A stretch of DNA of 33,754 nucleotides from Elysia marginata (lineage: Eukaryota; Mollusca; Gastropoda; Plakobranchidae). The DNA is taken from positions 167,220-200,973 of the forward strand of contig BMAT01004146.1 in the NCBI GenBank assembly GCA_019649035.1, given 5' to 3'. Shown here one piece after another: positions 1-15,200 of this stretch. The translations under genes were made by a program, and so were the position numbers. Positions within the stretch are counted from its first letter, which is position 1. Every line of letters starts with the position of its first letter. The notes beneath the pieces were generated by a model, which saw nothing but the letters and a program-made list of their open reading frames with translations, was not told where the DNA came from and searched no databases.

Positions 1-2699
<2,699 letters not shown>

Positions 2700-2700
<1 letters not shown>

Positions 2701-3128
2701 TTGTATGCGTTTGGGGGTTAATTAGAAAAAAATTAAAGGGAAAAAATATTTCGCCTCGATGTGAGAAAAGGTCTACGCATGACAGGGGGCGTGGCCACCT
2801 GATTGTTGCACGTGTAAAGTACATGACCTGACCCATTTGTTAAAACCTTTTGGAATCCGGATTTTGTTCAAAGAAGATTTGTCATGGTCAACATTGTTAA
2901 TTTCCACAACTTTTAAAGGAAATAGACACGAATTCTTAATCCTATAACTTCCTAAAATCGACTTTTCAAACATTTTAGGCCTAAAACCTTCCTGGGATAT
3001 CTTACCCAGGCCTTGGCTATGTCTTTTTTTAGAAATCGCACATGGGTTGTTGGCTGACCTAAAATCTCGTGATCGTACCGGCGATTCGTTACCCCACGAG
3101 AACTGGGCCCTCAAAAACGGACACTGCA
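2700..3128 (+). promoter_or_regulatory. Probable promoter and 5' UTR region of the Nova gene
   Basis: The stretch before the start codon is less AT-rich and has more CpG than the flank. A GC-box-like GGGGGCGTGG is at 2785-2794 and an E-box CACGTG at 2809-2814. No convincing TATA box is seen. The transcription start is not determined, and a further upstream non-coding exon is possible. Confidence 0.3.
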
Positions 3129-3240
3129 ATGAACTACGACGGCACGAATGGTACTGAAATGGACACTTCTGACTCAAGAAAAAGGCCGTTAGATGGAGAA
3201 ACAGATAATGGGGTCACCAAGAGATCTAATCAGGGCGGAG
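3129..3240 (+). CDS. nova: Nova exon 1: start codon and nuclear localisation signal
   Basis: The ATG at 3129 has a G at -3. An in-frame TAA at 3060-3062 lies upstream with no other in-frame ATG between them, so this start is the only choice in the exon. It encodes 37 complete codons plus one base (phase 1). The product starts [20 protein letters not shown], continues [14 protein letters not shown] and ends in glycines. The two basic pairs, KR at 18-19 and KR at 31-32, about a dozen residues apart, form a bipartite nuclear localisation signal of the type at the N-terminus of vertebrate NOVA1 and Pasilla. The donor is GGAG|GTTAGG. If spliced directly to 18081, the split codon reads GGA (Gly). 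The transcript start was not identified, so the 5' limit of the exon is unknown. Confidence 0.85.
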
Positions 3241-6200
3241 GTTAGGATGTTTTTTCGATCGTTTTAATTTAGGAGCGAAGAATTTGCACCTTGTCGTATC
3301 GATGAAGGCCAACATGGCGGCTATAGAATTCGCAGCCGGTGATCTAAGTTTCTGCAAGTTCAGTCCTAAAATAGATGCTGGTGTCTCATAGTGTTGCTCA
3401 TTTTAGTATGAAGCATTATGCAATGAAATAAAGAAATAGCAAAGCTTTCTGTCAAGCGTTTTCTTTCGCCTTTGATGCTATTGTTTTAGAATTTCAACCA
3501 CATGAAGTGCCCGTTCCGACTTTCGTTAGGTGGTTCATGTAAGGGCATGCACGCCCAGTTTGACACGTCAATTTTTGCATAGATCTTGGTTTACAACATT
3601 ATCAGTTGTTTTCGTGTGTAAAATATTTCAAATTTCAAGTATGTGGTGGACCAGTAAGTAGATTAAGCTTTAAATAATGAATAAAAATTTAATTCGAATG
3701 AACGGTAACGTATGCGAAATCTGACGGAAGTCATCTTGTGCTGCGGTCACCTCAGTAGGGCTTCGAAGGGCATGCATACTAAGCGGAAAACTATGACGTT
3801 GACCGACTTAAAATATCTTTACATTAGCTTTTAACTAATTCAATGATATTAAAGTATAATTTTCACATAATATTCCATTCCTTGCTTATTTATCCTCATT
3901 CATCGTAGGTCAGTGAATGAAACCAGTGACATCCACTTGGACTGACAGTGGCAGAACAAAACACATCCTATTGTACTGTAGCATCTAGACTCGTAGATCT
4001 AGATCTAGATGTAGGAAAGTAAATACCTGTGGCTGTGAGTGCTCTGAAATAGACTGCCAACGTGTCAAAAGCAATTCATCTTGATGGTTTAACTTTCTTA
4101 CTTGGTTATTTGGACCAACCACACAAAAATTTCTTCCATAGCAAAAAAGTGCAGAGGCAACAGGGCTGATAGGCAGCAACCAATTGTAGACTAGTTTCTC
4201 CAGCCAGGCTACCTGGGAGATCCAAGCATCACAAACACAGCACAATGAGTGAACTTGATACAAGAGTCTTTCAAGGTGATGATGCAATTTTAACACATTT
4301 TTCCCCTTCACGTTTTTGCCATCATCCATTGCATCAACATTGATCATTGATTCAACTTCATCTGCATTCCTCTACAATGGTAGCATATTTTCTGTCTACA
4401 AATTTGATTATCAACTTGCACTTGGGGACGGGTTACAAAGGATTTTCACCGTGTCTCTTAGCGGCACACTGCTGTTTTCACAGATTTGATGACCTAACTT
4501 CGCTTTTCAAGAAGTTTGTGGTTCACAAGTTTCTGCACGTCTCAACTGATCTAGCATTACACAATGTAGACGCACATTTATATCGTTATGTTGGATTTCT
4601 CTTTGAGATTGAGGAAACTTTGCTAGAAAAAATGTGAATTTAACATTGCCCTCATCAATTATTAGGCTGGTGACACCATGTGAATTCAGAGGACTGCGGA
4701 CAGTGATGGATGTTTAGATTGATCATGGTAGCAATTAGCACAAGGATAGGCCAACGTAGCTTTAGGCTAGAAGTAGAAGCAGTATTGACTATCGGAATAG
4801 GTTGTTTCTTTTTTCCTGAAATATTAAGGGGGTATATCATCGGCTGAAGCGAGATTCTAGATTATCTCTGAAATTGCTTTAAAAAAACATTTAAATCATT
4901 GCCTTTGGCTCTCAAACCATCGATGCATCGGTCCATGCACATTGACTTAATGCCACCGCCATTGTTACTCGCTCTATCATTGACAACTATGTGCAACCTC
5001 TTCGTCATTTTCTTTCAATGTTATTTTAAGTTAAACTCGATGGATGGAGCATCAAAATCATGTGCTTTCTTGGTTTTTTTTTTTCCGTAAAATGCACTAA
5101 CATTAAATTAAAATTCAGGTTTACCTAATTCAATAGTAATGTATTATAAGGAAAGATATCGTAGCAGCTCTATAGCATAAATATCATATGTGATTACTTT
5201 GTAAGTGCACGTCTTTTTTTTTTTAAAAAAAGGTCAAGTTTTTACCTTCATATGTATATAAATGTAGTTTAAACACTACATTTCGTCATGCAATCTTCCA
5301 TCGAGTTTAACTTTAAAAGTAAGATTTATTTTGTTTACAGAATGAATTTGCTTTTGTTTAGTATTAATTTATTAGTCAAGCTGTTAGTAATAATTTTTTA
5401 ATTCTGTTTGTTTTCTTATCACTAAAAGCCAGCAGGTACATTCCTTATATATAGTTGTAATAAAAAATCATAGGCCAAATTATACCACTTTTAAAAGGCA
5501 AAGGTTACTTCCATATGCTTTGAACATTATTTAAAGAAAACGATAGGCCAACAGTTTTCTCCAATAAAATAAGGTTGGGCTGTCAGAATTTATTTACAAT
5601 TACATTGGTCACAGTTCATCAACACAATTTTAATGATGCACCAGATAGATAGATAGCAGTAAAATTACAAATCTTGATTTTTTTTTGTTCAATTTTTACT
5701 ATTTTTTTCAAAATTCACTTTTTTTATCAAAACAGTCTCAATACTCTCATGTCACATGCTTACACATCATGTGTAAGTATCTAATTTTAATCTGCCTTTC
5801 AACTATGCTTAGCAATAGCATAGCGGTCCAGTAATTTTATTATTACTAAACATTACTATTAGGTCAAGGACTAAAGTAAAAGTGAAAGGATATATCTCAG
5901 TGCTTATGCAATTGTTGCAATAGTTAAAAATTTACCCTGACTCTTCTTGACCATAAGAACTCTCTGAGCATTACTAACTCTGTTTTTACCATAAGGATGC
6001 TCACAGCATTTACTTAAGGTTTGTACACTTTTTATTCCCTCCTGTACAAACTTTGACAAACACTCTTTCACTGTAGACTTCCTCAAAGTGTGGACAGAAA
6101 AACAGGCAATGCTGGGAGCATCTAAGGGTAAAAAAAAACCTGAGAGTTGACAACTTTATTAAAAAGAGTAAAAAAATAATTCTGGCACACTGCGTTAACA

Positions 6201-9200
6201 ATTTTGACAGAAATATTTCACATATTTTTAGTGTAGGACTAGGAGTGGAAATGAGGAATAAAAAATCACATGTTAAGTCAAACTGATATTTTGAATTAAT
6301 TTTAGGATCCCACCTAGTAGTAGAAGTTTCTTCTTTGTCAAGTATCCTTTAACCTGAAGTTCTAAAAGTTCAAACTGAATTAGCTTTTCCCAAGCACTTT
6401 GACTTAAACACACTGCACTGTAGTTTGACCTTGAGAGTTCTTTTCAAATTCATTCTGAAAAAAGGATGGAAGCTTTAACTGTTATTACTACTATGAAACA
6501 CCTATGATCATAAGCTACTAAAGTTTTAATTTGTGTACCCTCCATCCATGTCAAGCTATCTCATTTTGAACCTTTTAAAATGAATTTTAAACTGATTTTG
6601 TACAAATGTCAAATATTCCCAATTCCTAGAGATTTAATCATTACCGTTAGTTGAATTTATTTTACAAATCTGCCTTTAGACCCTAAAGCAGATATTAAAT
6701 TTAAAATTAGGATGATTTACTCATTTCTAAAGATTCTTATTCTGCAGGTACTTTTGAGTTTGCATATATAGCCTATGTGACAAACTTCAAATCATGTCTT
6801 TCGTATAATCAATGCTCATTTTTATGAAGTTCAATGGTTAGTTTTGACATTCTCTATGTGAACATATTGGGATTAATTTACAAGACTATACATTCTCTAA
6901 TTGTATCTCTTACACTTGAAATGTTATTAGAAACTTCAGTGAGGGTCTTTTCTGAAAGTTTAAGAATGTAGGTTTTAACCAGGAAGGATTATTTGGGGAT
7001 CACCCATGTTCTATTGCAAATTGAAATATTCTACCAAATATTGTAATAATGTAAGTTTTTAGAGTACATATGGCATGATACTGATAGATCTTTTTTTTTA
7101 AATGTTATCATTCAAACTCTTGATTTTATTGACTTGTAACTGTAAGCCTTTAGCACCCGTTCTAATTTTTCAAAGAGACATAAGTTTAAAGTTCTCACAT
7201 GCTAATAAATCATTTTGAAGTGGAATTCTGCTTTAAATGAAATTTTCTAGACATATGACAAAAACACTTGTAAATTAAAGACAAAAGAGATATAAGTTAA
7301 GGTTTTGATTATTTTTAGTCTTAAAGTTAAGGTAAGGTGTAAAAGTGTATATTCTTACATACTCAGTAATATTAGTTATTACAGCAGTTGACTCCTTTTA
7401 GAAAAGAGTCTCCAAACATGTTCCCTTCTTAAGTTAATGTAACAAATTTAAAGTGTATTATAGACCTGTGCTAGCTGGTCTTAGTAAGCAAAGAAGGCAA
7501 AGTGGCTTCCTTCTTACAAACCCTGAATCTTAGGCCCTGTTCATTAACCATAAAATAATAAATTCCTTCTAACCTTATTGCTCAATATATTTTTTATTTC
7601 ATTCCGAGCTAAGTACCCAATATTGTTTTTACACAAGAAAATCATAATGTACCGCTCTTGAATTGTTACTTTTAACTGTTTTTGCAGACACGCTCATCAG
7701 TGCTGTTCCGGATAACGTTACTAACGGTACGATATTTTCTTTTCTTGCACCTAAACATTGGAGTCTGACTAAAAATTTTTAAAAATCGGACATTGGATGT
7801 ATACAAGGTCCTTAAATGAAATCAGAACACTATTATAGACTTGTTGGACTTGACCAAATTGGTATTTTTTCCTTCTAAGACTTTTTTAATTGGTCCATGG
7901 ATACGTTATTGAACTTAGAAGTATATTTAATATTGATTTTTATGAAATTTATTTTCCTTTAAGTTCTGTATAAGTTGAACAATTGTTAAGGCTTCTAAGT
8001 GAAACTAATTCATGCTTATTTGTTTTAACTTTTTAAAGCTGTAGAGCCATATATGTGTGCATGTACAAAAGTGTTGTAACTATTGGTTTGGGCTTAAAAT
8101 CTCATGGATGTTTTTGCTCTTTTAAGCATTTTCTTTAGATAAGTTCAACAAAAAAAAATTTTTTTTTGAATTGGGGAAGATTAAAAAAAAAAGATCACAC
8201 CAGATTTCACAAACACACTCTTTTACTTAAGACTGCTTACAATTATATTTAGAAAACTGTACTGTGGAGCAGGTTGGGTTAACTATATTACTTTTACATA
8301 GTTTTAGAATACTTGTAATAATTGGATCAAGTCATCAAGCTATTCAGTACTGTTATTTTTGAAAAAAATAAAAAAATTTATAATTATTTTGACAAATCTC
8401 AAATTAAACTAGCAGTAGCATGTGAGTGTTTTCTGTTGGACTGATCATGGGTCTTTCAAAAAACCACCATCTTCAAGTAGTGGTCACTGATAGCCATAGG
8501 TAACCTTATCCGTAGTTCAGGGTAACAAAGGAAACAAGCTCCCAACTACTACTGCTTCTAATGCTAGTAGTAAGGCAGCAACAACAAAACCTACAAGTAC
8601 TATTACTGTCTGTACAACTACTGCTACTAGCACTAATGATTAAAGTACTACAAATACTACTGCAACTTCTACTGTTGTTTTTGGTACTGCTGCAATTAGC
8701 TCTACTAAAACAAAAATGGGGTCCTCTCCTTCTACTAGTACTGCTAACAATAATACCACCACTGCAGCTGCTGTTGCTGCTTCTATTGCTTCTACTAGCA
8801 CTATAATTGTCACCACCACTACCACTACTACTATTAATAGTGATACCAGTATTTATTCCAAGTACTTTTTCTGCCTCTCCCCCTCCCCCACCCCAATCCT
8901 CCTTATCCATTTTATCTTTCTTTCCCTCTCCTCATCCTCACTTTCCCTCTTTCTTTACCTTTCTTCTCCTGTTCTTTTCTCCCTTTCTTTATCATCCTCC
9001 TCTAAATACTTTTTTTCCATCCCTACTTTTTTGTTACACAGTTAAGCCTACTGGGGCCACACTATCAACTCTGACCAATGAATGAGAATTTCTTTTTACA
9101 ATTAATAAATCTGAGGGCACACAGTTACCCTTAATGTATGAATATAACTAGATACAGTATATCATACCGATAGGGTTAATGTCTAGTATTGAGTCTCATC

Positions 9201-12200
9201 TCTCAGTCTCTGCAAGAAGGAACTCTGTGCAGTTTTTCTTTTCCTTTTTATCTGGTTTTATATATTTTTATTTGTTTTGCTTGATCTCTTCAGTTCTCCA
9301 CTATGGAAGTCCAGCTGGAGGGACATGGCAAACAAACCCAGATGCCATGCAAGGACAAATGGGCACAGGTGAAGGGGATGCCTCTGCATCTGATGCTTCA
9401 AGTAAGTCTTTTTCTTAGTCATACTCAGTTTTCCTGCAAACTCAATAATACATGGTTCATGATACTATATCTCTGTTTATACAATTTGCACCCAAGATTC
9501 ATTGCTTGGCAGGAACACATTTACTCATTGAAAACATGGTGAACACAAATGTTTTTTAGTTGAATGCGCGTAATTACAACATACACAATTGCCAATGAAT
9601 TGTAAAGAAAAAAAAGATCTTGAGAAAGAAATGCTATAAACAGGCTCATAATTTGTCAGCCTTCAATTTTTCATCATTGAGATTATCACCTATAGATGGA
9701 TCAGTTGCTAGTATATATGATTATGAGCTTAAAACAAAACAATCAGCAATCATTTTGAAGAATATTGTGTGTTGTAAGACATTTCGCCGGGACTGTTTGG
9801 TAGAGCCTGGCTGCTGTGCAACCTGTTTCCCATCCTCAAAGGCTCTCTAAACAAACCAAAAGAAAACACTCCACCTTCTTTACCACTTACATTTTTCTTG
9901 TCAGTCAGAAAAGCCAAAGGTGGGCTCCAGAATGCTGCAATATTGGAAAATTAGTCACTTGTATCTGCTCCAGGCTTTACTTTTTTGTTCCACATCTATT
10001 TTTAAAGATATTTTGTGTGAGTCCTTAACTGCTTTTTCTATAGTAAAACACAATGATTATCAGGTCCAAACTCTTTTCTTAAAAGATTTACAATCAGTCA
10101 TACTAAATGGATTTAAATTTCTATGATTTGATTTGGCTACAGCTTTTTTTTTCTCTTTTTGCATAGCCAGGGAATTAAGCTGAAAATTTTGAACTGGATT
10201 TCGTTAAAAAAAATTCAAAACTTATAATCCAATGCTTGCATGCAAGTGACCCCTCAAGCTACTTTACAAAGGCCTATGGGCTTGTTAACTGTTTGAGACT
10301 GGCCTTTCTCTATAGGTACTGTTTTATGTCATGAAAATCACACCAAATGAGAAAGCTATTTTACAGGTATTTGAAATAAGACTAACAATCTCTAGTCTTG
10401 TTCTGATTTTTTTCATTGGTCATTTACATCCCTGATAATTAAAGCTGTTTTTTTTTCCTATAAAAAAAAACAGGTGAAAACGAATTATTAAAGGCTTTCT
10501 TAACCTTACAATTTCAATTTTTTTAAAATTGTGAAACTGTTTATTCTTCTCTTCCATCTTTATTCTCAATTCGTAAACCACATTCAAAACTCACAACATT
10601 CTTTCTGTTATCTCATCCTGTCTGTCTCTTGCTGATGTTTGTTTGTGTTTGGCCTGCCTATTTATTGCATGTATACATGTGTATTATGGTGATCTTGTGA
10701 AAAGTTATTGTTGTCGTTCCATTGACTATTTGTTTTATTACATGGAACAAAAGCAGAAATGAAATCTTATTCTGCTCTAACATTTTATTTATGCAGCCAG
10801 CCATTTTCTATTTTATTTTTTTTTTGCTTACTTCAAAATTGTCTTGCTCCTAAAGTTATTATAGAGGTTAGGTACTATAATCCAATTTTTTTGTTTTCAT
10901 ATGTTTTAGGTCAACTTGGTCAATCAAATCATTGGCTTAGCCTGATCACCCATGTGATATAATTCACCCAATAACCCAAAGTTTATGTCTGTTTAGGCTT
11001 TAGGAAGGGATGGGGGTTGAAGGACATTAGATATTATTGCAGGATAAGACGTAACTCTACAATAGTTTTTTTTTCTGTAGTATCGTTTGTGCATCTTAAC
11101 AACTTTCCCCTTAAGAGTAGTGCCATTGGTAAAAGGGTGTTTATGTCAATAGATTCACTAGGTCTGTATAAATTTGAAATGTGATTTGAACTTTAAAACC
11201 CTATTTTAAAGAGTGATTATCATCACCCATTTAATGTACGTACATAATAGTTTCTATAAAAAGTACATTGATATATGTGCTTATTTTTTGAAAATATGGA
11301 TTAGAAATATGATATATTGAGGCCTTTGAAATTGTAGCTCTTCGTTTTTAAAGTTTCCGCACCTCAAGTAGACCGTAAGTTAGCCACTAAGAACTTAATG
11401 GGATGTATAAACGCTGCCTTAAACTGTTATAGAACACATCTGCGTGGAATAAGACCACAACTTGTTGCATAAGCTGGTAAAATCCATAGCCACTCGAACA
11501 GTTTTGTTGTCAGGTAGGAGTGCTCAACTTATCAAAAATGCCATGGATAGAATTAGAGGTATGTCTGGAAGTAAATGCAAGGTGTGTATTTTAGACTTTA
11601 AAAAGAAATGCCTTGGATAGAATTAGAAGTATGCCTGGAAGGAAATGCAAAGCATTATTGGTATTAATTGTCGCTTTTTAAGTTAAAGCAATTATTTGAT
11701 CAGAAGCAACACCACAGCTCTCAGCATAAGTAAATGACAGCACCACCCGTCTCTTTCTCATTCATAGATCTTCAGTATGCCCGCGTATTTTTTTTGTGTT
11801 ACAAACAGGATTGTGTTGTACTTATTTATTTTTAACTGGCAGAAAAGGGTGCGTTCTAGCGACTACTTATGGCCAGGAAGCACCGCGCGCAGTTGAAGGT
11901 AATTAGGCTTGGTTCTCAATGTGCCACGTGTACAGAAATCGCGCTTTACCTTTACTGTCCTGGTAAAACTTTGCATTGGCGTATCAGACCGGATTCTGTT
12001 ATAAGCTTTTGGTTTGTAAAGTAGCAATGAAGCAAACTTCCTAGAGCAATTGTTTCACTCCACTTTTTTCCAACGCTGTGTTGATCTGCGTCTAAACTCG
12101 CACCAAGGCTACTGCCTTGCGACTTTCGAGCTCACAAATCCCGTTTGATAACAGCAGATAACATACAGCATGCTTAGGTCAGCTGTGCATCTGCAATGCG

Positions 12201-15200
12201 CGAAAACCGTTTGCTATATAATCAGCAAGTGGCACGAGGCGTTTATGATTATGATATCACAACCTTTAACACGCAACATAATGATAACCCCCTTTTTAAT
12301 CACAATTGCTTTATCTTTTTCCTGGGTGCGTGAATTTCTATTTAGACGAAATCTTTTCGTCATCGATTGTGTTCGATTTTTACTACCTTAATTGCATTCT
12401 TATTACTGTAACGGACAGTAAATCAGCACGTGCTGAAGGTTTATGCCACATTCAATCTGAATAGTAAATTAATAGGCCTATTCTATTTTAATACCAAGGT
12501 CGATCGTTCACGTCGAGAGGTCTAGGCCTTCAAGCCGGCCGGCATTTTGCCAGTATTGCTGTCGGCCTCAGCTACACCAGGACCCGTTACCCATCCTAGG
12601 AGAAGAAGTCTCCTTAGGCTGAAAGCGAATCAAAATATATGCTTCACTTCATACTTTTAATCCATGCCTTAGTTGTTGTTTTCACTCGGGAAAGAAGCTG
12701 GTGCTAGGAAATCCTTTTTTTTCCTTCAAATATACCTCCTCCGTTGGAAAAACTTTCAACTCATCTCACAAATCGCCCGTTATCTTTTAATTTTCGCTCC
12801 CTGGTTAGCCTTGAAAGATTCAAAGTAAAGGCGACCTTTGCTCTAAACCAATACAATTAAACTGATCTTGCTTTTACACAGTCAACCATTCTATTTGTGT
12901 TGCTCATGCAAAGCAGGCACCGAGAGTGAGGCGAATTAACATACGGTCCCAACAGCACTGACAATAGTCTCATACGGAGCTGCTAACACTAGTACTGATT
13001 TCAATATTTTAGTACCATAATGACTACCTAAATGCTGGAGTGCTGACGTCAAACCTGAATTATTGAAAAAAACTTTAACTTGGGAGAAAAGTGATCATTA
13101 ACGTTGTGGAAAATCATAAAGTTATATAATGTGAGGACTCCACAAGCAAAATATGCAAAGTCATATTTTCTCCAATTATTAGTTAAAATTTATGTTTTAC
13201 TCTCAGACGAATAGCTAATTTTCTTAAAACAATAACTTGATTAAAACTGTAGGCTCAAAACCTACTGCAAACAATTTCCTCATGTACAAGTTTAGTGAAT
13301 GTCTGAACTTAGGGTTATTGTTCTCGTGAATACTGAAATCCCTTGGAAAATACTGGAACGGTGGGTTTCAAAATAGGATGGCCAGTTTATAAGGGGTTGG
13401 CAGTTATTCACCTATGGTGAATCTTTGATTTAAAGACGAACAAAAACATGTCACAAGATCTGCTTTAGGAACTTTTGTTCCCTCATACATAGCATGGCAG
13501 TGGGATATCTTTTTACAATTGATATGTAGCTGTTTTTGGATTTTTCTGAATCTTGTTTAAACATACGGATTTTTTTACTCACTCAATGGGCTAAACTTCA
13601 GTAAAATCGATTGCCTGGTTTTTCCTAAATTTTCTTTTAATAATCATACAGTTATGTTGATAATACTAGTATGTTCCTAAAGTATTGTACAGCATTGTAT
13701 TGCATGGAACATGGTAGTACGTGTATGTATAGTAAACTACTATACTTGTTTGTTTCTATTTTTAAACAATTTAAATCCAATTGCATCCAATTGCATTGCT
13801 AGTGCTTTAACTCAATAAGTGCCAGAATTTGTGAGTACCGGTTATGGCTATACAGATTTTTTAAAACCCCTAAACGCATATCGTTTGTCTCGATATTATG
13901 GGGAGTGGCAGGTCTGATGGTGGGTTCTCAGCTTGGATTATGTCCCAAGGATAGAGTTAATTTTTTTTTAAATATGCTCACAAAAATCATAATGGTTTGG
14001 CTTTTATATATTGTTCTTGATAAACACGCTTCAAACCGTGCGTAATTTAATCACTAGCATTATGTAAGTCTAGATACATGTACCTCTGATGCCGTGGCGC
14101 ATCCTATAAGTATTCTATCTTTCGTTTGTAACACGGTCTTACATCTGGGCTCAAGCCGCCAGGTAAGCAAAAGATCCTGCGTGCTTGGGCAAACCTGGCG
14201 TCTGCGGTCTCACGACAGGCTTAGATCTAGACCTGAGCGACGTTCGCTGTTATCGATCTATATTATTCCTCTGCCTGTGTTACTGCCGCCCTCGCCCTTA
14301 CCCTCTCCACTCCGCCTCAATGCATCTTGCTGGTAGGATCTTGTGAATCGGGCTTGGTGTGTTTCAGTAAACTCCGGCGTGTAAGGTGCTTTCGGTGGGA
14401 GTATCGATTCTCGGGCTTTACCACCACCAGTCGTTTCGCACAGACAGGCTGAGGCAAAATACTGCTAGGCTTTGATATTACTGGCGCTTTGGCAAAAATG
14501 ATGACTTGGCAACTTTCTTGAGACTGATCAGTGGGGTTAGATTATTTGAGACTGAGTCGAGATATGTTACTTTCAGTTTGCATAATACTTACGTATTTTA
14601 CACATTCTGTAGCCCATGTTCCATTTCAATTTTCATTCTCTTCTAAATGTTTAACGTACGTAAGACCTGAATAAATTTTGACATGAACGAAAGCATGAAC
14701 CGCACTGATATGAATCATTATTAAATGGAAAAAAAAACCCAAGTCTTTCTACTCACTTTGACTGGCATGCTTTGCAAAGACCTGAAACACGGATCGGTTA
14801 GCAAGCATTAAAGGCATATTGATATTTAAAATCAACATGATGCAACAGTCAACTACTTTCGGCTGAACTCGCGCTCCCCATCAGAATATATACCATAAGG
14901 CAGAGCCAGTTTATTACCGGAATCTTTCGCCCGCTCGACCTTGCACTTTAACCTTCATTCCATTCTAACAGGTGTGTGCGTGGCTCGTGCCAGGCGTAAA
15001 ATATTTTCCAATGGATAGAATTAAAAGAAAAAAAGACACCCACAAGTTTTTTTTTTATTTGCAGTCCCCCAGTATGAGCGGTAGCGACCGAGGGAGCGAA
15101 TTAATAAGTTTATTGTTTAGACATGTCTTATTCCAAAAATGTGACTTTCTTATACATTTGTCTATTTCCAACACGTACGCTCTATGTACCGGCTTATTTT

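Larger units (their letters stand above)
3241..7687 (+). other. Nova intron 1, proximal part
   Basis: AT-rich intron. A higher-GC stretch at about 3250-3780 follows exon 1. The plus strand holds no further supported exon. The minus strand carries the candidate nested gene segments between 3900 and 6951. TCTAGATCTAGA-type palindromes occur near 3985-4010. Confidence 0.7.

Noticed and set aside
2773..3177. 134-codon minus-strand open frame over exon 1
   Set aside because: Opposite strand of the promoter and first exon; no recognised domain.
4347..4637. 96-codon plus-strand open frame
   Set aside because: No recognised domain and no splice link to the KH gene; it overlaps the minus-strand candidate segment at its left end.
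8755..8830. Run of CCAC/TCAC tetramers resembling another YCAY cluster
   Set aside because: It is part of the ACC/ACT repeat array, so the density is explained by the repeat.
8506..9085. Several overlapping Thr/Ser/Ala-, Leu- and Val-rich open frames
   Set aside because: The trinucleotide repeat and following C/T tract keep frames open on both strands; no splice or start context supports a gene.
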